DNA of 64,000 bases, taken from the NCBI RefSeq assembly GCF_000234665.1, contig NC_018306.1, positions 234,031 through 298,030 on the forward strand. The letters are read 5' to 3'. The position numbers and the translations under genes were made by a program. Under the pieces are notes generated by a model. That model searched no databases. It was given only the letters and a program-made list of their open reading frames with translations, and was not told where the DNA came from. This DNA is from Leishmania mexicana MHOM/GT/2001/U1103 (Eukaryota > Euglenozoa > Kinetoplastea > Trypanosomatida > Trypanosomatidae). This document shows, piece after piece, positions 38,088 to 48,018 of this stretch; positions within the stretch are counted from its first letter, which is position 1, and every line of letters starts with the position of its first letter.

Positions 38088-40880
38088 ATGACCGGCTCTC
38101 GCGCTACCAACAACGCGAAGCTCGTGAAGCGCCATCAGCGGCGGCAGTCGAACGCACTCGCCAAGTCCTCGGCGAATAAATTCACGCTTCGGCAGAGCCA
38201 GTTCGAGCGGCAGCGTGAGGAGGCGCAAGTGCGAGCGCAGCAGCAGGCGGATGCGTCATGGAGCACGAGCCGCGCAGTTGGGGATGGCCTCCTGTCACGA
38301 AGCGGCCACGAGAGGGGCGCCGGTGGTTACACTGCACCTGAGATGGAAGTGTGCGACACCCCCAACCCCTTCGCACGCGGTTGCAGTGCCCCTGCAAGCG
38401 GGACCTTCTTGACCACGACTCGGAGTGCCACCATGGGGCTCGAAAAGATGCAGGCGCACTCCACGCGCACCACCCGCCGCATCGACCGCTTCAACCTGAC
38501 CACCAGTGCCGACTCGCAAGCGGCGCCGTCACCATCCTCGCTCATGGGTGTGCGGCGGGTGCGGGAGGGCGAGGGGAGTGGTGTGGCCGGCTTTGCTGCC
38601 GATGATCGTGAGGAGGGTGACTTTTCGACCCCGTCAGCCAAGGTGATGCGAGCGGAGCGCTTTCGCGAAATGATCTCGAACAGCAAAGGTCAGCGCGTGC
38701 AGCTGCAGCGCGAACGTGCGGAGCGTGACGCGACCACCGTGCAGCTCGATGCTGAGATCAACGACCTTCTCCACCTTCTGCCGAAGCGCAACAAGGTCAA
38801 GGAGCAGCAGGAGGCGTTCACCCAGTCGGGCACACCGGAGGTTCGCGCCCTGCTCGACTCGTACCGGCGCAACCACCAGGCGAAGTGCCTCACGCTGAAG
38901 TCCTCCGGCGCCTTCGAGGTCCGCCCGCTGGTGGAGGTGGCTCGCGGCACCACGACCCGATCAGCGCCTTCTGCGCAGACAGCAGGTTCGACGGCACCAG
39001 AGAGCGCCACGGTGCGGGATGCAGCACCATCGTTTCTGGACGCTGCAGATCGCGCGTTGCTGGCGCGCATTCGAGCCGGCGCCGCGCGCTCGTCGGAGGA
39101 CGACGTAAGCGCTCCTGCTTCCACAGAGGGCGCTTGCGTCGGGGCGCCATCGATGACGCGGCAGGCTGCTGCTGACGTCGCCGAGGCGCGCGCGATGGCG
39201 AACTCCGGCGGCGGTGGCCGTCTGGTGAGCTGTGACGACTTCGACTTGATGATGCACACTTTTCAGATGGACCCGCGCCGCGCGCACGCTGTTGATCGCA
39301 CGCTGACGGAGGAGGAGGAGGCCGCGAGGTCTGTGCAGCAGGCGTTGTTGAAGGAGGACCGGGAGCAGGTTCCGTCGCTGCATCTGCAGGAGCGTGATCA
39401 GAAACAGCTGACACGAGGGGAGTGGGTCGCCCAGGGCGGTGATATTGCCTTCCATATGGACGACGATGCAGAGAACGCCGGGGCAAACGACGACAACGTA
39501 GATATCCCGTCCTCCTACGAAGGCGACAGCGATGCCGGCGTCGACGGTGACGAAGCTGCGGTTGCGGCGGAGTCTGAGCTGGACGAGAATGAGGAGGACG
39601 CGGCCGTGGAACGTGTCGGCGGCTCTGCCACACTCGATCGACTTTTCGAGCAGCTGGAGCAGGTGGCGACGTCTGAGGCGGAGAACGCAACGTCACGGCC
39701 GCAGCGGCTGCACGCGCTGCTCGTGCAGCTGCACCGCTACGCTGCGCATCACGTCGTGGAGGTGACGAAGGCGTTTCGGCTCGTCCTCGTCGAGGCGGAG
39801 CGTAGCTTTCTGCGAGGTACCCGCCGAGGCGGCATGCGCCGGTCCCTGCTCGTGTACCTCTACGCCATGTCGAAGATCTTTCCGACGTCCGACTACCGCC
39901 ACGCCGTGATGACGCCGTTCCTTTTGTTCCTGTGCTCAGCCCTGATGCAGATGAAGCTGGACTCGCTCGAAGCGGTGCACAGCTACCTGGTCCTCGCTAC
40001 CCTTCTTCTGCACTGCCTCAAGGCGGGGTCTGGACGGTTCTGCGCGGAGGTGGTAGTGGCAGCTCTTAACGTGCTGGCGCTGCAGCTACCTCGTGTGGTA
40101 CTCGAACCAGCGCGATACCAGGGCACCATCCTGCCGATGCCCCTGCTGGAGCGCACCGAGCAGGCCCTTCTGGTCTCCTCTGCGTCCGCTGCCACGCTGT
40201 CAGAGGGCGATGACGCCACCTCGCAACGACCCCCTTACCAGGTGGGGCTGTTCGACACCACTCACTCACCAGAGCGCCTTCTGCTGTGCGCGTACCGCCT
40301 GCTGGAGGAGGTATGCGACCTGCACCGCAGCACCCCAGCCTTCCCCGTCATGTGCGCTCGACCCTTTCTAGCCCTGGACGCACTGCTGTTGCGGCCGCCG
40401 TCGTCGTCAGCGGTGTCGGCCTGGACGCCGTCTGCGGCCGTGCGTCTCGCTCATGAGGTCCTCACGGTGAAGGTTAGGGACATGACCAAGCACGTCGAGG
40501 CGCATCGCACACCACTTGCGATGCGCACGTTCCGGCCGCGGCCCCTGCGCCAGTTTGACCCGCTCCTCGCAGAGCGCGAGGAGAACGCCCTGAAGAACGA
40601 AGTCCGCCTCATGAAGCGCGACATGCGCGAAGATAAGAAGCGGCTAATACGCCACCTGACGGCTGAGGCCACCGTGCAGCGGCGGGGGCAGGAGAAGCGG
40701 CACGCCATCGATGACGCGCTGCGCGAGAAGCGTTACCACAACGTCATGAGCCAGCTGCAGCAGCAGCAGCACTCGATGAACGTTGTGGAGTCCTTAAAGG
40801 CACGCGCCAAGTCCAAGTCGCGCAAGGGCCTAAGCGGTGCGCCAACCACGTCCTCGTCCGCGGAGGCAGACAAGGAATGA
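38088..40880 (+). CDS. NOP14: NOP14-family nucleolar protein (U3 snoRNP/90S pre-ribosome), 930 aa
   Basis: NOP14 is needed for 18S rRNA maturation and 40S assembly in the nucleolus. The layout matches the family: a basic Gln/Arg N-terminus (KLVKRHQRRQSN and KFTLRQSQFERQREE); a central acidic stretch (ELDENEEDAAVE, about residue 500); a helical conserved core (LFEQLEQVATS, then YAMSKIFPTSDYRHAVMTPF at about 590); and a C-terminal basic coiled coil. That coil starts with the PRPLRQFDPLL motif and continues as LKNEVRLMKRDMREDKKRLI. It is somewhat longer than yeast Nop14 (about 810 residues) because of Ala/Ser-rich linkers. The start is the first ATG after the splice site. Confidence 0.88.
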   Translation: MTGSRATNNAKLVKRHQRRQSNALAKSSANKFTLRQSQFERQREEAQVRAQQQADASWSTSRAVGDGLLSRSGHERGAGGYTAPEMEVCDTPNPFARGCSAPASGTFLTTTRSATMGLEKMQAHSTRTTRRIDRFNLTTSADSQAAPSPSSLMGVRRVREGEGSGVAGFAADDREEGDFSTPSAKVMRAERFREMISNSKGQRVQLQRERAERDATTVQLDAEINDLLHLLPKRNKVKEQQEAFTQSGTPEVRALLDSYRRNHQAKCLTLKSSGAFEVRPLVEVARGTTTRSAPSAQTAGSTAPESATVRDAAPSFLDAADRALLARIRAGAARSSEDDVSAPASTEGACVGAPSMTRQAAADVAEARAMANSGGGGRLVSCDDFDLMMHTFQMDPRRAHAVDRTLTEEEEAARSVQQALLKEDREQVPSLHLQERDQKQLTRGEWVAQGGDIAFHMDDDAENAGANDDNVDIPSSYEGDSDAGVDGDEAAVAAESELDENEEDAAVERVGGSATLDRLFEQLEQVATSEAENATSRPQRLHALLVQLHRYAAHHVVEVTKAFRLVLVEAERSFLRGTRRGGMRRSLLVYLYAMSKIFPTSDYRHAVMTPFLLFLCSALMQMKLDSLEAVHSYLVLATLLLHCLKAGSGRFCAEVVVAALNVLALQLPRVVLEPARYQGTILPMPLLERTEQALLVSSASAATLSEGDDATSQRPPYQVGLFDTTHSPERLLLCAYRLLEEVCDLHRSTPAFPVMCARPFLALDALLLRPPSSSAVSAWTPSAAVRLAHEVLTVKVRDMTKHVEAHRTPLAMRTFRPRPLRQFDPLLAEREENALKNEVRLMKRDMREDKKRLIRHLTAEATVQRRGQEKRHAIDDALREKRYHNVMSQLQQQQHSMNVVESLKARAKSKSRKGLSGAPTTSSSAEADKE

Positions 40881-41519
40881 CGGCGTATGATGACACTAAG
40901 CCTGTGCGCATGTTTCGGTAAGAAATAAGTGTGTGCGCGTGTCTTCGGTTAAAGCGTGCTCCTGTGTTAAGCAAGTAGCGAGGAAGTTGGCGAGAGAAGA
41001 GGAGGGAAGCGACCTGTGGCGCGATGGCTCATCGGCCTCCCTTCACGGAGAGGGGCGGCAGGAGTGCGGAGGCAAGTAGAGGGGGGTGGGGTAGCGACGA
41101 GGTCGTCAAGTAACAGTCGTGTGATGGGCCACGCGTCTTGGGAGGCGGTCTGCTCTGACGCCACTCTCCGCTAAACCGCGCAAACCGACCGTGGTCTCGC
41201 AAGTGGTCATCATTACTGCGACGGTACGACCGACGCACTCACGCATACACAGACGGTGACCCTCCATGAGGGCATGCAGTGTACGCGCGCAGGCAGCCGC
41301 GGCTGTTCGCACGGTTGTCGCACCTTCAACAGCGAGGAGAGAGTGGTGCAAGCGCGCCTGTGCCGTCCACTTTGCAAGTGCTTTCATTGTGCCTACCAGT
41401 GGCTGCCCCTCCCCCTTCCCCCAACAGGCACACAGCACGCGCTTACTCTCTTGGCTGCGAGGCACGGCTCTCTCTACGTGTGCACGCAAACCGGCCAGCC
41501 CCCGTCTCGCGGCAGTGCA
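40881..41519 (+). other. Intergenic region between NOP14 and the mitochondrial carrier
   Basis: No gene seen in 0.6 kb; open frames are low-complexity. Confidence 0.55.
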
Positions 41520-41580
41520 TCGCCCTTGTCTCATTTCGCGGCGTCTTTCCATCTCTCCTGCTCTGCTGCCCACCTCCCAG
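41520..41580 (+). promoter_or_regulatory. Polypyrimidine tract and splice acceptor for the mitochondrial carrier
   Basis: C/T-rich tract including CTTTCCATCTCTCCTGCTCT with AG at 41579-41580. The following 158 nt have no ATG before 41739. Confidence 0.6.
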
Positions 41581-41738
41581 CTCCTCCTTTCACTCGCATC
41601 CGCAGCGGCTCCAGCCCGCCTGACCCTCCCTACGCGAGCAACCCAGTACAACCACCACTGCAGCCATACGCGCGTGCACGGATTCGCCCTGCGGTGCCTT
41701 CTCTCTGTGTGCCCTCCAACATTCTAACCGTCTCCACG

Positions 41739-42680
41739 ATGTCCGCCAAGACGGCCGCCTCTCCGTCGGAGCGCAGCTTCGTCGATCGATTTATGCGCAG
41801 CCATGCCGGCGCCGCCACGGCCGCGGGTATCCTCGAGATCGCCTTCTTCCATCCGTTCGACACGACAGCGAAGCGGCTGATGGCGAACAAAGGCTCCATC
41901 ATGCGCGGCTCCGTGGGCGAGACAACCGCCAACCTCAACACGATCGTCTTCAAGAAGCACGCCGACGCCGGCTTCCTTCGAAAGGTGGTGTACCTCTACC
42001 CGGGCTCCCTGTACGCCACCGTGTACAAGGTCTTCCAGCGCGTGTATAAGTTCGCCGGGCAGCCCCTCGTGCGCGACTTTCTCAGCTCCAACTACCGCGA
42101 CGGCTTCAAGCGGTACTGTGGCGAGGCGCACAAGGTTATGGAGGACGCGACGGCTGGCTGCCTCATCGGCCTCGGCGAGGTCATCTTGCTGCCGCTGGAT
42201 CGGCTGAAGGTGTTGAGCCAGACGAACGAGGCCGCCATGCGGAGCGGTCTGCTGCCGCTTCTGCGCCAGGAGGGCTTCCGCGGTATGTATGCGGGCACCG
42301 TGGTGACGATGTGCCGCAACGCCCCCGGCTCGTTCTGTCTATTCGGTGGCACGGCCTTCACGAAGGGGTACATCTTCGGCCTCAGCGACTACCGCCATGC
42401 GACTTTCTTCCAAAACATGTGCTCCTCCACCGTTGGCGCGTGCGTCGCCATCGCCATCTCTAACCCGATGGACGTTGTCAAGACTCGTGTGCAGCAGCAG
42501 ACAGACGCCGAGCGTCGCAGCGGTATTGCGACGGCGACGGCGATGCTGAAGGAAGAGGGCGTGTTGTCCTTCTTCAAGGGCCTCACGCCGAAGATCATCG
42601 CCTCGGCGCCGAAGCTGATCTTTGCGTACACCATGACCGAGTACTTTTTCGAGGTGATGAACGACTCCAAGAAGCACTGA
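41739..42680 (+). CDS. Mitochondrial carrier, GGC1-like GTP/GDP transporter, 313 aa
   Basis: The protein has the tripartite carrier fold with signature motifs HPFDTTAKR (about residue 38), LPLDRLKV (about 151) and NPMDVVKTR (about 243). Beyond the general fold it matches yeast Ggc1 closely by eye: AGILEIAFFHPFDTTAKRLM, VFQRVYKFAGQP, RNAPGSFCLFGG and EGVLSFFKGLTPKI all have near-identical counterparts. Ggc1 exchanges GTP for GDP across the inner mitochondrial membrane. Length is normal for the family. The predicted substrate is inferred from similarity and not from contact-residue analysis. A longer open frame upstream of 41739 lies 5' of the splice acceptor and is rejected. Confidence 0.9.
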   Translation: MSAKTAASPSERSFVDRFMRSHAGAATAAGILEIAFFHPFDTTAKRLMANKGSIMRGSVGETTANLNTIVFKKHADAGFLRKVVYLYPGSLYATVYKVFQRVYKFAGQPLVRDFLSSNYRDGFKRYCGEAHKVMEDATAGCLIGLGEVILLPLDRLKVLSQTNEAAMRSGLLPLLRQEGFRGMYAGTVVTMCRNAPGSFCLFGGTAFTKGYIFGLSDYRHATFFQNMCSSTVGACVAIAISNPMDVVKTRVQQQTDAERRSGIATATAMLKEEGVLSFFKGLTPKIIASAPKLIFAYTMTEYFFEVMNDSKKH

Positions 42681-43569
42681 GCACGCCCCCTTGCACGCAT
42701 GGACGTGCGTGATTGGCTGCATCCTTCTCTTGCTTCTCCGTCCTGCCGTCACCTCACTCCGAGGAGAGCAGCGCCGTGTGCAGCGGTTTGTGCCCCTCCC
42801 ACCATAGAATGAAGACGGCAGGAGCGGCCAAGAGGAACGTCCGAACACGCAATGATAACTGGAGCGCAGTTCGTGTGTGTCTGTGTGTGTGTGCGCGCCC
42901 ATGATGGGGACATAGATGCGGTGCGACCATCGAGCTGTGCCGGTGGGATTCACGAGGGGGCGGAAGCCGCTCCGGCCTGACCATCTCCCCCCTCCCCGTC
43001 TCTGCGTTCGCCTGACTCGACTCGCTCATTTTTCCGTTTCGGTTTCGCTTTTCTTATTCGTCTGTGCTTGACGGCGACACCGGACGGTGGTGGTGGTGGG
43101 GAGCGGTCTAGCGAGGGTGTTGATGCAGCGGCCATGCAGGACGATTGTTGATAAGGCAACCTGATGTGCACCGACGCGACGTGCCCCTCTGTCTCCGCCC
43201 CCACTCCTCTCCATCACGCCGCGGAGTACTCCTCCGTCTCTTCCTTTTACAGAGATCTGAGCGGCGCGCACACACACGCGCCGGTGCCTTAATAAGTGTA
43301 GCCCGAGCAGTGGACTGGGCGCTCTCTTCTTCCTCTCTGACATACACCCGTGCATACAACCATGCCCCGGTGAAGACATGCCTTGGGCAGGGGATGCGGG
43401 TGACCAACGCTCGCGCGCTCTTGCCCCTCCCTACCTCCTCTGCTTCCAAGGCCAGCAGGTGCGTGTACACCGGCCCGTGCGGAGACCATAATGTAACCCG
43501 TACACGCGCAAGTCCGTCATTATACTGCCCATTCCACTGAACCCCCACTCCATCCCATCCCCCTCTCTG
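42681..43569 (+). other. Intergenic region before the RPC3 remnant
   Basis: No gene seen in about 0.9 kb. Includes GT-rich (42867-42895) and GGT-rich (43086-43105) runs. Confidence 0.5.
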
Positions 43570-45093
43570 TCACGCTGAAGGCAGTGCGCCAGACACAGAA
43601 AAGTGTTGTGCATCCAGCTGTGGCCTTCATGGTGCAGAGGGGGCTCCGCGCCCGCTGAGTTTCGACGGGGCTGGTCCCGGAAAAGCAGCTGTGCATGGAC
43701 TTCTCGTACATGACCCAGCCTCGCGCGGCCTCACGTCCGCGGAGATCACCCAGGAGTACACCGCCTACGGGTGGCACCTCATGAGCTTCGAAGACCGGGG
43801 AGAAGACGGAGGCCCTACTACGCGCGTGGAGATTGTGAGTGCGGATGGCTCCAAGCATCATGGTGCTAAGGGAGGAGGTGCGGGTGATGGAGGGAGTACA
43901 TCCGTCGCCTCGAGGGCCCTGCACACAGCGCCTGCCTCGAGGCTGTTCTCAGCAGATCGGTGGAAGCCGCCCACGCCTGCTGCCGGGAGACGAAGCGGAT
44001 GCGGACATGGGACGAGCTGCGGCAGATCTGGGAGGGCATGGCTATCGCCGCCTTTGAGGAGCTCCCTTATGGGGCGACGCCCCCACGGAGGCGGATTCAC
44101 GGGCACTCGTCCGTATCCCTTCCTCCGCGTTCGACCTATGGAACGCACGCTAGGTGTCGCGGCGGGGGGGACACAGCGTGTGCCAGCTCATCCTCGAAGT
44201 GCCATCAAAGGTCGAGGGGACGGATGCACCGCAGGCCGCGGCCGAGTGCTATTCAGACGGACGGCTTGCCCTCACCTTGGTGCGCGCGCTGCGGCGCTGT
44301 GTAGCACCGAACTCAGGGTACATCGAGGCTGTTGCCTCCTTCCAGGAGCTGGCGGCGGAGCTGCCGACCACTGCGGGTGTGCGCCGCGATCTCAGCGGCG
44401 GGCCGCTGATGGGGACCGACAACGTGTCGAGTAGCTCCGTGGAGGCGGTGCAGCCTCTGTGCCAGACCGTCGTCTTTTATAGCTGCGACGCCGCTGCGCC
44501 CATGACGTCAGCCGCCGGCATCTCCCCAAGCTTCACGACGATGCCGTCGACGCGAGCGCTCTTGGTGAAGCCGCACAGCCAGAGCAACTTCTACGCGATA
44601 GACCATGTCACCGCTGTGCACCTGCTGCAGGAGGCTGTGTGCGAGCGGGTCGTGTACAGTCGCTACGGCGTACTCGGTGTGTGCATCATGAAGCTGCTGC
44701 TGCAGCACCACTTCCTTGAGGAGCGGACGCTGGCGGAGCAGTCCGTCGCCACGTACGTCAAGGTTCGCGAGGTATTGCACCAGATGTTCAAGGATGGCTT
44801 CCTGCTTCAGCAAGAAGTGCCACGCACCTCGGCACTCGTCGAAAGGCCCGCCAAGGCCAGTGTGTACCTCTGGGGGGGGGGCTGAGCTGGAGCGCGACGC
44901 TGCTGCCTGTGGTGCGCGAGCGGCTCGCGAAAACGCTGACGATTGCGTGGGAGAAGCTGCGTGAGGCGCAGTGGCAGGCATCCGCTCCACACCCGCGGCT
45001 GGCAGTGGCATCAACAGCAGTGCCGCTCACGCCGAGGAGATCGAGGCGCAGTGGAAGTATGGCATGTTTCGCAACATTCAGCAGGCACTGTAG
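43570..45093 (+). pseudogene. Frameshifted RNA polymerase III subunit RPC3/C82-like gene
   Basis: The longest intact stretch (44154-44885) ends with the RPC3 winged-helix signature: GVLGVCIMKLLLQHHFLEER, then VREVLHQMFKDGFLLQQEVPR and VYLW. Human RPC3 has LLRRKRHLEQ, LQEIPKTPDHAPSRTFYLY at the same place. Related peptides continue in other frames: YIRRLEGPAHSACLEAVLSR and TWDELRQIWEGMAIAAFEEL (43895-44070), LLPVVRERLAKTLTIAWEKL (after 44885) and EIEAQWKYGMFRNIQQAL ending at the TAG 45091-45093. At least four frame changes are needed: near 43640-43660, between 43835 and 43895, at the 7-G run 44164-44170 and at the 10-G run 44872-44881, plus one near 45000-45030. The N-terminal region is unclear. 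It is either a true pseudogene or the product of homopolymer sequencing errors. Confidence 0.68.
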
Positions 45094-45655
45094 GCCCAAC
45101 GCGCTGTGACAGGGCTGCAGAGCTGCGTCATGTCACTCATGCGACTGTTGCTGATCGTTGATGTTTTTTTTTAAAGGAGTGTGTCGCACAGCAGAGCGGC
45201 AGGCGAGCGCCGACGTGAGCGTGACGTCTCTCTCTCACTCTCTGTACCGCTGTTTTGGTTGGCATGCGCGCCAGCGTGTCGGAGCGGTGCAACCTGCATG
45301 CCGTCCCTCGCCGCGCTTCTGCCCGTCTTGTGCACCCGCGCTCGTGGTGTGTTGTACGTGAGCGTGTCGCCCGCACTGGAGGCTGCGTAAAGCGATGAAC
45401 AGAGCAACTAACGAAACATGCGAGGATTGTTGCGCGCTGCGCATCTTCTCGTGTCCTGTCCTTCTCTCTGTGTGTGTGTGTGCTGAGCCAGTGAAGCACC
45501 GACAGGGGGGAGGCGGAGGGCGCATCGGCGTTGCCACCACCTGCGGCGGTGTATGCGGCCACGCATGTGGAAGGCGCATAGGGTGGTGGGTTGGTCGGGC
45601 CGGTTCGCCACTTCCCGCGCTTGTGACGGCCTTGTGGTATCTCATCATCGCCATC
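45094..45655 (+). other. Intergenic region after the RPC3 remnant
   Basis: No gene seen. Contains a T-run near 45162-45172 and a GT-repeat near 45470-45482. Confidence 0.5.
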
Positions 45656-45713
45656 GCTTTTCGCCCCTCTCACTCTCTTCTCCTCTGTAACCGCTGGTGC
45701 CGCCGTGGCGCAG
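45656..45713 (+). promoter_or_regulatory. Polypyrimidine tract and splice acceptor for the 454-aa coiled-coil gene
   Basis: CCCCTCTCACTCTCTTCTCC tract with first AG at 45712-45713. The ATG at 45902 follows 188 nt later. Confidence 0.55.
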
Positions 45714-45901
45714 TCCCGCTGCCGCTGTTTGGGTGCGTCGCCGAAGCTTTCGTAGCCGTTGCCTCCCCCACCTCCAAGTTGCTCACTGGGGAGTGGTGGC
45801 CACACCCACACAGGCAGCTTTGATTCGCGGCGTTGCGTGGAGACGCAGAGGCGAGCTGAGTTCTCAGGCTGCGCCGTCTGGCACCCCCTTGCGAGCGTCC
45901 G

Positions 45902-47266
45902 ATGCAGCGCTCAACGCGTCACCGGCACGCACCGCCCGCTGCTGCCGGGACAGCGGAGGATGCAATCGTGCTGTCTTCCCTCAAGAAAGACTCTCCGCCT
46001 GTGCGCAAGAGGCGGGAGGCGGCCGCACGCAGCGCACAGCTCACCGATCTGTTTGACAGCCTCTCGGCTGCGGATGCCAGGGCGCAGCAGGGCACCGAGC
46101 TCGGTGAGGATTTTGCTGATGACCTCGCCAATGAGGGTGCGGAAGGCCTTTTCTCGGCAACGCTGCTCTCGCGGCGGCCGCCGCTCTCGACCTCAGCGCC
46201 TCCCGACCACGCGGCGAATGATGTTAGCAGCTCGTCGACTGGAGGATTGGTTCTTCGAAGTGGCGGGGCTGCTGCGCTCTCCACCAACACCCATGGTCTG
46301 CCACGCCCGTTTCACGAGCAGGCACTCGCCGTGCGGTCGGTGGAGGTCACGGCCATTGAGATGCAGCGGACACTGCAGCAGCTGCAACATGACCTCGCCT
46401 TCTACGCCAAGGGGCGCATCGAGGCAGAGCGTGAAGCCGGCGGCCACTTGGCTTCAGCTCCCCGCCACCGCCCATCGAGTGACTCGGAGTCCGTCACCCC
46501 ACTGCAGAGTGAGACGACGGCTGCGCCGCAGCGCCGCATGGCCAACCCGGATGTGCTCTCCGAAGCTGCCCGCATTCAGCGCGCTCGCGCCGCCGCAGCC
46601 GATGAAGGTCTCTCCGAGGACCAGTCTGTCGAGGACTACGGCGTCGACTGCGAGGTGCCACGGCTGACGTCGGACAGCCGCTTGGTGGACGAAGTGGCGG
46701 CCATAGCGGTGTGTATGGCGAAGATGAAGGACTCCGCCCAAGCCATGCACGACGTCGAGGCTGCTGCGCCGAGCGCGTTAATGGCGCCATGGTGGTCCTC
46801 TGCGCTGCACATGCGGGACATGAAGGCGTCCGCGGCCCGGCTTGACTACCATGCCCACACCGCATTGAACTGGTCGCACCGCTCGAGGGAGCAGCTGCTC
46901 CTGCAAGCGGTCATGCTCAACAACGTGTCAGTGAGCACGCGCAAGCAGCTCCTCGAGCAGCAGCAACACTGGCAAGAGTTCCAGACTCGACTTCGCGATG
47001 GCCAGCAGACCGTCACGCAGCTGCAGGCGGACATCGCCCGATACCAGGCGCGTGTGCAAGCTGAGATGGCGCGTCGTGCTGCCCTGCAGGAGGAGCTGCG
47101 CCTCCGCGCGCAGGAGAGGGGCTTTGTTGACCCTGGCGAGCGCAACCCACTGAAGGTAGAGCTGGCGCTGCTGCTCGAGGAGCGCGAGTGGCCCTCTCAC
47201 ACGCTCAAGAGGGATGCCAGGGTTGTGCTGGACTGGCTGCGGTCCGTCTCAACTACTCTCGAGTGA
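45902..47266 (+). CDS. Conserved-looking coiled-coil hypothetical protein, 454 aa
   Basis: I do not recognise an ortholog. The N-terminal 230 residues are Ala/Ser-rich with a basic patch (RKRREAAARSAQL) and one helical segment (VEVTAIEMQRTLQQLQHDL). From about residue 265 the protein becomes predicted helix and coiled coil (VDEVAAIAVCMAKMKDSAQA, then KQLLEQQQHWQEFQTRLRDG through QEELRLRAQERG). It ends in a compact helical tail (PLKVELALLLEEREW, RVVLDWLRSVST). No enzyme motif or membrane segment is visible. The codon pattern and the single uninterrupted frame with an upstream splice signal support a real gene. A structural (cytoskeletal or kinetochore) role is possible but unproven. Confidence 0.8.
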   Translation: MQRSTRHRHAPPAAAGTAEDAIVLSSLKKDSPPVRKRREAAARSAQLTDLFDSLSAADARAQQGTELGEDFADDLANEGAEGLFSATLLSRRPPLSTSAPPDHAANDVSSSSTGGLVLRSGGAAALSTNTHGLPRPFHEQALAVRSVEVTAIEMQRTLQQLQHDLAFYAKGRIEAEREAGGHLASAPRHRPSSDSESVTPLQSETTAAPQRRMANPDVLSEAARIQRARAAAADEGLSEDQSVEDYGVDCEVPRLTSDSRLVDEVAAIAVCMAKMKDSAQAMHDVEAAAPSALMAPWWSSALHMRDMKASAARLDYHAHTALNWSHRSREQLLLQAVMLNNVSVSTRKQLLEQQQHWQEFQTRLRDGQQTVTQLQADIARYQARVQAEMARRAALQEELRLRAQERGFVDPGERNPLKVELALLLEEREWPSHTLKRDARVVLDWLRSVSTTLE

Positions 47267-48018
47267 GTCTCCATTCGTGTGGCGGTGCGAGCAGTGCGGC
47301 GATGGGAAGGGAGTGCATCCCTGTCTCTGTGCTCGTGATGGTGGTGGCCGTTGCAGCATCCGGCTGCGCGCCCTTGCCCCAGCGGAGAGGCCGCAGCCTC
47401 GTCCTGCTGCGCCGTCACCTCTCCCGCTCCGCCGCATATGCGAGGCGCTCGTCCTTTCACACATTCTCTCTCACCCATGTACAGCGTCATGCAGCGCACA
47501 GCACCGACATACAAAGAACGACGTCTTGGCGCTGCAGCGTCTCTCTCCAACCCAACACAGCACCCGCCGCCCTCTCTTCACGACTCCAATGCTGGCGTGC
47601 GCGCACCGCTTAGTGCCCGCCGCGTCCCTCGTCGGGTGTCTCGGCAGACGCGAAGTCCTTTTCCCCGGTTTCGGCTCCTGGGCTTGCCGTCAAGAAGTAA
47701 GGGCACCACGCGCGCGCTGTTGGGGCTCTCCACGCGTATCACCCGCCACCGTCTCTGTGTCGATGTGCCGGGCGCCGCTGCCCGCTGCCAAAAACGCATC
47801 CCGCAACACACACACACACACACTCCCTCCTTTCTCTCCGCTGCCCCGCTCGGCTTCTGCAACTCTTCGCTTCGCCTCCGTGCGCCCGCCCACCAACGGA
47901 ACGCCGCTGTTTCACGAGGACGTTGCGCTGCGTTCCAGCTGCGGCCGCACACCACCGCGCGCCGCTCCCTGTCCACCCCCTCCCCCCGCAACACGGAGAG
48001 CGCAAACACCCAAAGTAA
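47267..48018 (+). other. Intergenic region before the CFAP58-family gene
   Basis: No gene seen. It holds a CA-repeat (47807-47822) and several C/T tracts. The last, CCACCCCCTCCCCCCGCAAC, is followed by the AG at 47997-47998, 21 nt before the ATG; an upstream tract (47823-47840) may be used instead. Confidence 0.5.
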
